IMG/VR virus record: IMGVR_UViG_3300025118_000191
Coordinates: 1 to 21,096 of that record
From: a virus
Length of the DNA stretch: 21,096 bases
Strand: one strand, 5' to 3'
The stretch's first letter is position 1. Every line of letters begins with the position of its first letter. The notes below the pieces were generated by a model. The model was not told the origin of the DNA. It saw nothing but the letters and a program-made list of their open reading frames with translations, and made no database searches. Position numbers and translations under genes: made by a program. This document shows, piece after piece, positions 13,531-18,895 of this stretch.

Positions 13531-13755
13531 CTATCGTGATCGTGAGATGCCACGCATTACCCGTTCAAGGTAATGATCTTCGGCCACAGTCTTTGCCTCC
13601 TCCAGACTGTTAGCCCTAAAGGATGGTTCCACGGTCTGTGTTTTCCACGGTATGTGGCGAACGTCCCATCGTTTACTATGCATCTTTGCGAGTCTGTATA
13701 CCTCACCCTCATACAGTAGGATATACCTACCCTTATCTACTCGTATCGTCCTCAA
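13531..13755 (-). CDS. Small beta-rich protein of unknown function
   Basis: 74 residues from a TTG at 13755, chosen because GAGGAG lies 7 bases upstream; a TTG at 13770 lies next to that SD and lacks its own. RYILLYEGEVYRLAKMHSKRWDVRHIPW looks like a small beta sheet. NSLEEAKTVAEDHYLERV is a helix, a pattern seen in phage 'DUF'-type small proteins that pair a strand region with an EA-rich helix. It overlaps the end of the membrane-protein gene by 23 bases. Confidence 0.6.
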   Translation of the reverse strand: MRTIRVDKGRYILLYEGEVYRLAKMHSKRWDVRHIPWKTQTVEPSFRANSLEEAKTVAEDHYLERVMRGISRSR

Positions 13756-14032
13756 TATTAGGCTCCTCAAACGCAGGTTGGTTACCCGCCTCCAACTCCA
13801 ATACTTCCATCATTTCAATCATGTCCCTGTGGAAATCTGATATGTCGGAGAAGTCCACCATCACACGGTATCCAAAGTATGAAAGCACAGCCAGCGGTAC
13901 GAACAAGAAGTTCTCTTCATTCATTTGATACACAGCACCCGCCCCACTTCCAGCGGCAACCACACACATGGTCCAAGCGTATAGCAACGCAAGCCACTTG
14001 GATATCTTGGACTTGGCCTTGGTTGTTACCAT
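13733..14032 (-). CDS. Small membrane protein, two transmembrane segments
   Basis: 99 residues from the ATG at 14032 (MVTTKAKSKISKW). An in-frame ATG at 14062 lies on the -10 region of its own promoter and cannot be in the transcript. Residues 14-36 (LALLYAWTMCVVAAGSGAGA) and about 43-60 (FLFVPLAVLSYFGYRVMV) are hydrophobic spans. The N-terminus is basic, so probably cytoplasmic, and the C-terminal half is acidic (MIEMMEVLELEAG). It is the first gene after the promoter at 14054-14082. Exclusion or host-takeover roles are possible but not shown. Confidence 0.7.
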   Translation of the reverse strand: MVTTKAKSKISKWLALLYAWTMCVVAAGSGAGAVYQMNEENFLFVPLAVLSYFGYRVMVDFSDISDFHRDMIEMMEVLELEAGNQPAFEEPNIEDDTSR

Positions 14033-14053
14033 ATCTCTATTGCCTCGTAGGTA

Positions 14054-14082
14054 AATATACACACATCAACACCCTTTGTCAA
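14054..14082 (-). promoter_or_regulatory. Sigma70-type promoter within the leftward operon
   Basis: On the minus strand TTGACA (14082-14077), a 17-base spacer and TATATT (14059-14054), with transcription likely starting near 14047. GTATATTTACCTAC over the -10 (14060-14047) matches the 8485-8513 promoter exactly. A half copy of the palindrome (TGTAAGTGAC, about 14106-14097) lies upstream of the -35. This promoter can drive the membrane protein, MoxR and VWA genes independently of the promoter at 18114-18142. Confidence 0.85.
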
Positions 14083-14095
14083 GGACTTTCTTTTG

Positions 14096-14404
14096 TCACT
14101 TACATTCCGCTGAGTTGTACCCGATTGCCATACGGTCCTTCTTCTTCTCACCCCGAATCTTACTGTCTCTCCGTGCATAGAATACCTTCTCACATACAGG
14201 GCAGATGCGTTGGTCGTCTCGTATGTATCCATCTACCCACTCAAGGCTGTAGTAGTCCTCGATTGCATACCACGAGTTTCTTTTGTCCCACAGCTTGGAA
14301 GTTATTGCATCACCACAGCATGTAGTATCGCTGATCATACTATCAATCCACTTATTGCGATCCACCAGACAGAGGCGATACCTCCTCCCTGCGATAGCGG
14401 TCAT
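14096..14404 (-). CDS. Hypothetical zinc-binding protein
   Basis: 102 residues from the ATG at 14404 (MTAIAGRRYRLCLVDRNKW). A longer frame to 14581 runs inside the upstream gene and is rejected, so the start is somewhat uncertain. CC at about 29-30 and CPVCEKVFYARRDSKIRG near residue 70 suggest a zinc knuckle, with a final Cys in NSAECK. The last codons (ECK stop) are encoded by a half copy of the dispersed palindrome. No family recognised. Confidence 0.55.
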   Translation of the reverse strand: MTAIAGRRYRLCLVDRNKWIDSMISDTTCCGDAITSKLWDKRNSWYAIEDYYSLEWVDGYIRDDQRICPVCEKVFYARRDSKIRGEKKKDRMAIGYNSAECK

Positions 14405-14408
14405 TGCG

Positions 14409-14669
14409 TCAGCTAAACAATCCTCCGATGTAGCTGATAGCTTGTCCTGCTTCGAGTTCTTCGAGGCACTTGTCACAGATCCTCTCTTTCGGTATGTGTT
14501 CCATGTCCCAGTCAGGGAAGGACACCACGTTCTCCGTTGCCCCACACACCCCTTCGTATGCTGTCCCACCAAGGGATTCAACGTGGATGTGCACGGTGCC
14601 CTCGGTCTGGGCGTATTTTTTATGCACCATCTTGGACACCAGAGCCTGTGCCCTCTCTTGGTCAGTCAT
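14409..14669 (-). CDS. Hypothetical protein with Cys pair
   Basis: 86 residues. It opens MTDQERAQALVSKMVHKKYA. The middle is beta-like (TVHIHVESLGG). C67 and C70 in ERICDKCLEEL form a CxxC; a further Cys is in EGVCGATENV. The ATG overlaps the upstream stop (AATGACTGA). A short zinc-ribbon fold is possible. Function unknown. Confidence 0.65.
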   Translation of the reverse strand: MTDQERAQALVSKMVHKKYAQTEGTVHIHVESLGGTAYEGVCGATENVVSFPDWDMEHIPKERICDKCLEELEAGQAISYIGGLFS

Positions 14670-14853
14670 TTTGGCCAGCCTGTCCGCTCGGAAGTTTATC
14701 AGTCACCTCTTCTATTCCCTCGTAAAGTTCAGTCACCTCAATCTTAATCCGACCTATCGCCTCATCGAATTCCTTCTGGGTTATGGGTGATCCGGTCCTC
14801 GCCCGGGATTGTGCATCCAAAATTGCCTTGGCCAAACACTCTCGCCAGTTCAA
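14662..14853 (-). CDS. Small helical protein of unknown function
   Basis: 63 residues from a TTG at 14853 that overlaps the upstream stop as TTGA. GGGGAG lies 8 bases before it, and palindromic element copy 10 is 26 bases upstream. The content is largely helical with many charged residues (KEFDEAIGRIKIEVTELYEG). It ends SGQAGQND. No motif recognised. Confidence 0.6.
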   Translation of the reverse strand: MNWRECLAKAILDAQSRARTGSPITQKEFDEAIGRIKIEVTELYEGIEEVTDKLPSGQAGQND

Positions 14854-15269
14854 TACATTAACTCCCCGTCATCCAGCTTTTGTAAGCCGCTTACATATTG
14901 AGATTTGCCACCCGCAACAATGGCGCAAGGTGGGTCTAACTCATCGAGAATAAAGCACGTCTCACCATCCTCCTTCATGGCATCCTTCACGGTATCGAGA
15001 AAGGAAAACTTTGTCTCACCATCCTCCACGTAGGGCAGACCCTGTATGTCAGCCGCATCCACCGCTTCCCGCTGTTCGTTATGCTCCCGTTCATGTGCAT
15101 ACAGTTCACGTGCACACCTCACTGCCCCACGCAGTGCACCATAACGGGTCATGTACCTGCCTACCTCAAACTCCTTACCGTTATACTCAACCCACGCATA
15201 GTACATGCGGGGCGTCAACCGGTCGGCGGACCTTGTGATAAAAGCTGTTGGCTTATTCGGCTTATTCAT
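14850..15269 (-). CDS. Hypothetical protein, 139 residues
   Basis: MNKPNKPTAFITRSADRLTP begins a basic segment. MYYAWVEYNGKEFEVGRY is a beta-strand region. RYGALRGAVRCARELYAHER is an amphipathic helix. The C-terminal half is acidic. The ATG at 15269 overlaps the upstream stop (ATGA), with GAGGA ahead of it and palindromic element copy 11. The tail (QYVSGLQKLDDGELMY) is encoded by element copy 10. Function unknown. Confidence 0.65.
   Translation of the reverse strand: MNKPNKPTAFITRSADRLTPRMYYAWVEYNGKEFEVGRYMTRYGALRGAVRCARELYAHEREHNEQREAVDAADIQGLPYVEDGETKFSFLDTVKDAMKEDGETCFILDELDPPCAIVAGGKSQYVSGLQKLDDGELMY
14880..14896. promoter_or_regulatory. Palindromic start-associated element, copy 10
   Basis: TTGTAAGCCGCTTACAT, inside the end of the 14850-15269 gene and 26 bases before the TTG start at 14853. 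Confidence 0.85.
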
Positions 15270-15448
15270 CTGTCATCCTCACTTTGAAAGCGGCTTACAT
15301 TTTCAGCGATCATCTTACTACCCACGCCCCAACCTCGGGCGACGATGAAATCATCCTTCTCCTTCAGGGTAATCAGCCCCAACCTGAAGTCATTACGTGC
15401 GGCACGTATATCCAGCGCCATCATCAACCGCCGGTCATCGAGTATCAT
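15266..15448 (-). CDS. Small hypothetical protein
   Basis: 60 residues, MILDDRRLMMALDIRAARND..., with a central LGLITLKEKDDFIVARGWGVG segment. Starts and stops are both ATGA overlaps with its neighbours, so it belongs to a coupled chain. The C-terminal NVSRFQSEDDR is encoded by palindromic element copy 11, another case where the element supplies a V-S-x-x-Q tail. Confidence 0.6.
   Translation of the reverse strand: MILDDRRLMMALDIRAARNDFRLGLITLKEKDDFIVARGWGVGSKMIAENVSRFQSEDDR
15284..15300. promoter_or_regulatory. Palindromic start-associated element, copy 11
   Basis: TTGAAAGCGGCTTACAT, left arm changed at one base with no matching change on the right. It lies 14 bases before the ATG at 15269. 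Confidence 0.8.
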
Positions 15449-15648
15449 CTCTCAAGGCCACACGCCAGCCGAAACTTGGCAGCATCGAACCGTGGGTTGA
15501 TACGTTTGAACTCGGTGCACAGTGTGTTGATACAGTCACGCCAGACCAGATCAGATCCTCGCAAGACACCACCGTTTCCAATGTCGCTCGGAGCAATCAT
15601 GCTCAACGCCTCGGCAATGGCAATGAAATGTTTCTTAGTCATCGGCAT
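15445..15648 (-). CDS. Small phage/plasmid-type protein (MTKKHFIAIA family)
   Basis: 67 residues. The pattern MTKKHFIAIAEAL ... CTEFKRINPRFDAAKFRLACG resembles a family of short proteins found in many phages and plasmids (xKKHFxxIA ... NPxFDxxxFxxACG); its function is unknown. Of two in-frame ATGs (15648 and 15642) I choose 15648 for its 5-base spacing to GAGGA. Its stop overlaps the next ATG. Palindromic element copy 12 lies 12 bases upstream. Confidence 0.75.
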   Translation of the reverse strand: MPMTKKHFIAIAEALSMIAPSDIGNGGVLRGSDLVWRDCINTLCTEFKRINPRFDAAKFRLACGLER

Positions 15649-15660
15649 CGGTTCCTCACT

Positions 15661-15677
15661 TTGTAAGCGGCTTACAT
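15661..15677. promoter_or_regulatory. Palindromic start-associated element, copy 12
   Basis: TTGTAAGCGGCTTACAT, 12 bases before the ATG at 15648, followed on the minus strand by AAGTGAGGA, the commonest SD context of this family. Confidence 0.9.
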
Positions 15678-15697
15678 TTTCGGATACGAATCCGTAT

Positions 15698-15805
15698 TCA
15701 TTTGGTTAGTGCCCACGCTACGTGAGCCAGCACGTAGGCAAGGACCAAGCCCGGGAAACAGGACAGCAACGCGACACCCACAGCCTCAAAATACTTCCGC
15801 ATCAT
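15698..15805 (-). CDS. 35-residue single-span membrane peptide
   Basis: A GGAGGTGA SD precedes ATGATG at 15805. The product (MMRKYFEAVGVALLSCFPGL, then VLAYVLAHVAWALTK) has a short basic N-terminus and one hydrophobic stretch from about residue 8 to 33. It starts 9 bases after the stop of the 15815-16030 gene. Tiny membrane peptides of this kind are frequent in phage early operons; no role can be assigned. Confidence 0.65.
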   Translation of the reverse strand: MMRKYFEAVGVALLSCFPGLVLAYVLAHVAWALTK

Positions 15806-15814
15806 TCACCTCCC

Positions 15815-16030
15815 TCACGGTTTCCCGCTCAGATCACCAACTTCTACCTCACGAGCGGCGGTCGGGTGCGGACCCACCTCCACCATTCCCCACGGGGCAA
15901 TGTCCTGTGCTGACAGGTCCCAAGGGAGCCATTCATTCCGTGCGTTCCGGGTGCGTTGCACCCACAGGAGCTTGCCAAAGTACCAATACTGGCCGAACTC
16001 GTGGGTCTGGTTGTGGCAGAGATTATACAT
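15815..16030 (-). CDS. Small hypothetical protein
   Basis: 71 residues with many aromatic residues (FGQYWYFGKLLWVQ, NEWLPWDL) and an acidic end. The ATG at 16030 follows GTGAGGA and palindromic element copy 13. It is an isolated cistron with clear gaps on both sides. No family recognised. Confidence 0.65.
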   Translation of the reverse strand: MYNLCHNQTHEFGQYWYFGKLLWVQRTRNARNEWLPWDLSAQDIAPWGMVEVGPHPTAAREVEVGDLSGKP

Positions 16031-16045
16031 CGGTCATCCTCACTT

Positions 16046-16062
16046 TTGTAAGCGGTTTACAA
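16046..16062. promoter_or_regulatory. Palindromic start-associated element, copy 13
   Basis: TTGTAAGCGGTTTACAA, 15 bases before the ATG at 16030. The minus-strand form TGTAAACCGCTTACA is shared with copies 14 and 15. Confidence 0.85.
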
Positions 16063-16341
16063 TTACCCCTCGGGATAGAGTTCAGGGTAGTCCTCCCAGA
16101 TGCACTCCAACTCCTCCTCAAACCTTTCCAACATCGCCGTCGCCGTTCTCACCCACCCGACTCGACGTGCCCGTTCGCCGCGTTCAGCTAACTTCCTGCA
16201 CGCATCCAGCATTTCCCACAGATACTTGGCCCGATCAGCCACCTGTTCCGGCGACAGCGGGGGCGGGACACCAACACTCTCCGCAAATTCAAACAGGTCT
16301 CTCCTGTAAGGGCGGGGACGCTTCTTATGAATACTATTCAT
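16063..16341 (-). CDS. Helical charged protein of unknown function
   Basis: 92 residues. A basic N-terminus (HKKRPRPYRRDLFEF) is followed by ADRAKYLWEMLDACRKLAER and TATAMLERFEEELECIWEDY helices. The ATG at 16341 has GGAGGA upstream and palindromic element copy 14 behind it. The TAA stop abuts element copy 13. No recognised domain. Confidence 0.65.
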   Translation of the reverse strand: MNSIHKKRPRPYRRDLFEFAESVGVPPPLSPEQVADRAKYLWEMLDACRKLAERGERARRVGWVRTATAMLERFEEELECIWEDYPELYPEG

Positions 16342-16354
16342 CTTGTCCTCCGTT

Positions 16355-16371
16355 TTGTAAGCGGTTTACAT
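16355..16371. promoter_or_regulatory. Palindromic start-associated element, copy 14
   Basis: TTGTAAGCGGTTTACAT, 13 bases before the ATG at 16341. Its TGTAA supplies the stop codon of the 16366-16524 gene. Confidence 0.85.
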
Positions 16372-16524
16372 TTCCTTCAGGATCTGAGCACGTACTACCT
16401 GCCGACAGCGACGGCGGTACTTATTCTTGATCCGCTTACGCTCGCCGGACTTCCACATATACCAGCGTTTCATCCGCGTGAGCGCGTCCATTTCGTCGCC
16501 GTCGATGAAAGGTATCTCGGTCAT
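16366..16524 (-). CDS. Small basic protein, 52 residues
   Basis: ATG at 16524 overlaps the upstream stop as ATGA. The product MTEIPFIDGDEMDALTRMKR continues with WYMWKSGERKRIKNKYRRRC, so it is strongly basic in its second half, which suggests nucleic-acid binding. The TAA stop lies inside palindromic element copy 14. Confidence 0.65.
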   Translation of the reverse strand: MTEIPFIDGDEMDALTRMKRWYMWKSGERKRIKNKYRRRCRQVVRAQILKEM

Positions 16525-16739
16525 GCCTCTTCCCTTATGTGCGAGATCGCCACTTCGATGTCGCCGTTAGGGGTGATCAGGAACTGTCGGAGGTGGTAGC
16601 GCGTCGCATCCTCCCACTCGTCGCCGAGGATGACGTACCACTTCTTCATCTTCTTGTATTCGTCTGGCGTGAGCTTGAACACCTCCACGATCAGGCCACT
16701 CCGCCAGATACACGCCAACACCATCTCTTCTTTCGTCAC
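16521..16739 (-). CDS. Small hypothetical protein
   Basis: 72 residues from a GTG at 16739 (MTKEEMVLACIWRSGLIVEV). AAGGAG precedes it and palindromic element copy 15 is 20 bases upstream; the open frame up to 16838 belongs to the neighbour's shadow. LTPDEYKKMKKWYVILGDEW resembles small phage proteins of mixed alpha/beta type. Function unknown. Confidence 0.65.
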   Translation of the reverse strand: MTKEEMVLACIWRSGLIVEVFKLTPDEYKKMKKWYVILGDEWEDATRYHLRQFLITPNGDIEVAISHIREEA

Positions 16740-16759
16740 GGCGTCACTCCTTCGGGTAT

Positions 16760-16776
16760 TTGTAAGCGGTTTACAA
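16760..16776. promoter_or_regulatory. Palindromic start-associated element, copy 15
   Basis: TTGTAAGCGGTTTACAA, 20 bases before the GTG at 16739. Its TAA is the stop codon of the 16771-16887 gene. Confidence 0.85.
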
Positions 16777-16887
16777 TTCGTACTGGATGATCTTGCTCCA
16801 CTTCTGGACAGCGACCGTATGGCTGTATAGCCAACCACATGCTGGCATCGGGTACAACTCGATCATTTTTGCTTTGATCTTTGTCAC
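16771..16887 (-). CDS. 38-residue small protein
   Basis: A GTG at 16887 follows GGAGG at 7-base spacing. The product is MTKIKAKMIELYPMPACGWL and then YSHTVAVQKWSKIIQYEL. It is bounded by elements 16 (upstream) and 15 (its stop codon lies inside). The strong SD and the cassette-like placement are the evidence. Function unknown. Confidence 0.6.
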   Translation of the reverse strand: MTKIKAKMIELYPMPACGWLYSHTVAVQKWSKIIQYEL

Positions 16888-16902
16888 CTTTGTGCCTCCG
16901 TT

Positions 16903-16919
16903 TTGTAAGCCGCTTACAT
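16903..16919. promoter_or_regulatory. Palindromic start-associated element, copy 16
   Basis: TTGTAAGCCGCTTACAT, 15 bases before the GTG at 16887. Confidence 0.9.
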
Positions 16920-16920
16920 T

Positions 16921-16947
16921 GCCCCGGCCTTGAGGTAGCGCCGGGGC
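16921..16947 (-). terminator. GC-rich hairpin after the 16959-17165 gene
   Basis: GCCCCGGC (16921-16928) pairs with GCCGGGGC (16940-16947), 8 perfect GC pairs with an 11-base loop. It lies between a gene stop and palindromic element copy 16. There is no T-run, so it is at best a weak or factor-dependent terminator, or an mRNA end stabiliser. Confidence 0.45.
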
Positions 16948-16958
16948 GTGAGTCCTAC

Positions 16959-17165
16959 CTACTCACCAAAGAGGACGTAACGAGCCAGATCAAGTGCCTC
17001 CGCCGAGGTGAGGCGGAACGTGTAACGGTGGCCGGTCGAGGCGTCGATGTCGATTTCAAATTCTTGATCGGCGCGCGGTCGAACGATGTAAAACTTCCCA
17101 TCTTCTTTGTGCGCGATACACGCGGCGTTTTTCCGGTTCGGACTGTGTCGGATAATGCTTGCCAT
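16959..17165 (-). CDS. Small hypothetical protein
   Basis: 68 residues from the ATG at 17165, after AAGGAAGG. KEDGKFYIVRPRADQEFEID is beta-rich, and SAEALDLARYVLFGE is a C-terminal helix. A competing frame on the same strand (to 17218) has unnatural Ser/Arg-rich composition and is rejected. Its leader contains a strong hairpin (17184-17198). Confidence 0.65.
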   Translation of the reverse strand: MASIIRHSPNRKNAACIAHKEDGKFYIVRPRADQEFEIDIDASTGHRYTFRLTSAEALDLARYVLFGE

Positions 17166-17183
17166 TTTCTGACCTTCCTTTTG

Positions 17184-17198
17184 CTCCCCTTTGGGGAG
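17184..17198 (-). other. Leader hairpin before the 17165 start
   Basis: CTCCCC-TTT-GGGGAG, a perfect 6-bp GC-rich stem with a 3-base loop, sits between palindromic element copy 17 and the SD. It spaces this element unusually far (38 bases) from its start codon. Confidence 0.5.
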
Positions 17199-17203
17199 TC
17201 GTT

Positions 17204-17220
17204 TTGTAAGCCGCTCACAT
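17204..17220. promoter_or_regulatory. Palindromic start-associated element, copy 17
   Basis: TTGTAAGCCGCTCACAT, with one arm change, 38 bases before the ATG at 17165. Confidence 0.8.
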
Positions 17221-17258
17221 TTTTGTCAGGAGTTAGGACCTGATCTTACCGGCTTTCA

Positions 17259-17283
17259 GGCGGGGCCAGTGGCGCGCCCCGCC
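17259..17283 (-). terminator. GC-rich hairpin after the 17298-18098 gene
   Basis: GGCGGGGC (17259-17266) pairs with GCCCCGCC (17276-17283), 8 perfect GC pairs with a 9-base loop, 14 bases past the stop of the first gene of the operon. No T-run follows. It may attenuate read-through into the small genes. Confidence 0.45.
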
Positions 17284-17297
17284 CCCTCCAGCCTATC

Positions 17298-18098
17298 CTA
17301 CTTTCCAGCCTCTGCCGCCTCCTGAGCCGCCCACTGCTCGGCCTCAGGGATGACCGTATTCTTGAGATACTTGCTCAGGACCGCCTCGTTTTGCGCGACC
17401 TTGCCAGTCCGAGCCGTGTACAGCTCGCCAAGTGCCTTGAACGCTTCGCTGTGCGGAGTAGGCTCCCCGGTGTCTTTCTTTGCGTCTTTGCCGCAACCCG
17501 GACCGCGCTTCTCGACGATCTGAGTAGCCGACAGATTCTTGTTTGCAGGGTCCTTCGCAAACTTGCCTAACTCCTCAAGGTCCCGGTCTGCATAGACTCC
17601 GCCGGCCTTGCCAATAGCTACCACAATCTCGTTTTTCATGGTACGGGTTAGCTTGTTTTCTTTGGCCCCAGCTATGAACCGGAGGGACTTGACAGATCCA
17701 CAGTTACCAAAAGCCTCGATGCTGGCAGGGTCGATCATTTCCCCGATCTTGAACCAGTGAATCACGGACCGCCCTTCAACCTCCCGGCCTTGGTTCATAG
17801 GCGCGATTCTCTTCCCAATCTCGGTCTGAAACTCCTTCAGTCCCTCGGTCCCGAAAGATTTCCGAAAGTGGGACTCGGTCTTGAACACCAGCCCGCAAAG
17901 ATCATACAGCCCCTTGTTGGTGTTTTTGATCATCACCGCCACTTTGGAGGCGAAATCATTAAGCGGCTCACTGTGCTTCAACCAGAGTTTACGCATTACT
18001 CTAACCTTTGTTTGAAACCGGTTTCCGGTTTCGGTTTCAGCCGCTTCCGTTAGAGGGACAGTTTCCCTCCGCTTGTGCGGCTGTGGTGCGTGGTGCAT
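17298..18098 (-). CDS. First gene of leftward early operon, unknown function
   Basis: Up to 266 residues from the ATG at 18098; an internal ATG at 17996 (MRKLWLKHSEPLNDF) is also possible, giving 232 residues and a leader of about 110 bases with repeats and a hairpin. I see no catalytic motif. The protein is helical and basic, with FASKVAVMIKNTNKGLYDLC, FKTESHFRKSF, MKNEIVVAIGKAGG and a C-terminal Ala/Glu-rich helix. The position next to the repeat-rich 18.2-19.1 kb region, as first gene after a strong promoter, suits an initiator, an early regulator or a host-takeover protein. I cannot choose between these. Confidence 0.65.
   Translation of the reverse strand: MHHAPQPHKRRETVPLTEAAETETGNRFQTKVRVMRKLWLKHSEPLNDFASKVAVMIKNTNKGLYDLCGLVFKTESHFRKSFGTEGLKEFQTEIGKRIAPMNQGREVEGRSVIHWFKIGEMIDPASIEAFGNCGSVKSLRFIAGAKENKLTRTMKNEIVVAIGKAGGVYADRDLEELGKFAKDPANKNLSATQIVEKRGPGCGKDAKKDTGEPTPHSEAFKALGELYTARTGKVAQNEAVLSKYLKNTVIPEAEQWAAQEAAEAGK
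18014..18062. repeat. Palindrome and repeats at the start of the first early gene
   Basis: GAAACCGGTTTC (18014-18025) is a perfect 12-bp palindrome followed by further CGGTTTC and GGTTTC copies. GAGGGA and TCCCTC flank a 5-base loop just beyond. They lie in the first codons of the long form of the 17298-18098 gene, or in its leader if the ATG at 17996 is used. Confidence 0.45.
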
Positions 18099-18113
18099 GT
18101 TGAACGTGGACTG

Positions 18114-18142
18114 AATATAAACACGTTTTTGTTATTTGTCAA
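18114..18142 (-). promoter_or_regulatory. Sigma70-type promoter of the leftward early operon
   Basis: On the minus strand TTGACA (18142-18137), a 17-base spacer and TATATT (18119-18114). The spacer is A-rich. Start is expected near 18107, giving only about 9 bases before the ATG at 18098 and no SD there, which favours either a near-leaderless start or the internal ATG at 17996. Palindromic element copy 18 lies 19 bases upstream of the -35. Confidence 0.85.
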
Positions 18143-18160
18143 GAGTTATTTTCGGCACCC

Positions 18161-18177
18161 CTGAAAGCCGCTTACAT
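18161..18177. promoter_or_regulatory. Palindromic start-associated element, copy 18
   Basis: CTGAAAGCCGCTTACAT, the most degenerate copy. It is the only one sited upstream of a promoter rather than before an SD. Confidence 0.7.
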
Positions 18178-18236
18178 TTTCGTTTCTGTCCCTGCAACGT
18201 GGGTAAAGCTAAACACAAACCAAAATCTCCGCAAGC

Positions 18237-18629
18237 TGTACAAATGTGCACCTACTTCCGGGGCACCACCAACCACAGCCACCACTACTGCACAAATGTG
18301 CACCTAAATACGCCTCCTCGACCGTCTGGAGGCAGGAGAAACACCTGCACAAATGTTCACCCAAAAACAGATAAAACAGACCACAAATAGACAAGGAAAC
18401 TACTGCACAAATGTGCAGGTAAATGGCACAAATGTGCACCTAAAAAAGCACCCAAAAAAGTGACGTAACTTCAATAAAAACAACGACAGGTGCACATATG
18501 TTCATAGGCCCCAGAGGCTCTCAGAAGCCGCCTGACGCGTTTGGGCATCTACAGGAGTCCTCACCCCGGGGTGCCTCAGCAAGTCCAAGAGGCGGGTTTC
18601 GGAACATTTTTCCCGTGCACACTTGTGCA
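18237..18629. repeat. Palindromic repeat array, consensus TGCACAAATGTGCACCTA
   Basis: Copies at 18237-18250, 18289-18302, 18346-18359, 18404-18417, 18425-18438, 18491-18504 (centre AT) and 18616-18629 (centre CT). A degenerate one is at 18841-18854. Each is a TGCACA-nn-TGTGCA dyad; several are followed by CCTA, and copy six has the inverse TAGG context. Spacings run 52, 57, 58, 21, 66 and 125 bases, irregular but several near multiples of the helical turn. A/T-rich DNA lies between copies three and six. The arrangement suits an iteron origin or a multi-operator array. Confidence 0.75.
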
Positions 18630-18659
18630 CTATAACCCAAGGGGTATGTATTACCACAT

Positions 18660-18895
18660 GATACTACGCTTCGGCCATCTGTCCGATGCCTGTTTTTGCC
18701 CCCTGAATCGGCCGATAGCCCCCCCACTTTTGGCCCGCCTCAGGGAGGAACCAACGTCGGTATCACTTAGTATCAGATACTGAGGCCAGCATACTACGTA
18801 GTATCAAGCGCCCACTGTGCCGGGGAGCAGGGGATTTACCTGCTCAAATGTATAGTAACGATAATGCCCCTTATGAATACTATACTAAGTAGTAT
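18660..18895. repeat. Second dyad family, ATACTAmGTAGTAT
   Basis: ATACTACGTAGTAT (18791-18804) is a perfect 14-bp palindrome. ATACTAAGTAGTAT (18882-18895) has the same arms. Both are followed by CAAGC. AGTATC-A-GATACT (18769-18781) is a variant dyad, and GATACTACGC (18660-18669) a half site. They lie between the iteron-like array and the rightward promoter. Confidence 0.65.

Noticed and set aside
15709-16191. 160-codon plus-strand frame through the small-gene cluster
   Set aside because: It is antisense to three genes with good SDs and has Pro/Ser/Thr-rich shadow composition.
16955-17218. 87-codon minus-strand frame overlapping the 16959-17165 gene
   Set aside because: It is Ser/Arg/Thr-rich, without a well-placed SD, while the other frame has AAGGAAGG and natural composition.
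18237-18629. CRISPR array
   Set aside because: Repeats are short 14-bp palindromes with irregular 7-111-base gaps and no leader or cas genes.
18521-18783. Open frames on both strands in the 18.5-18.8 kb region
   Set aside because: Composition is erratic, no SD is present, and they overlap the repeat families.
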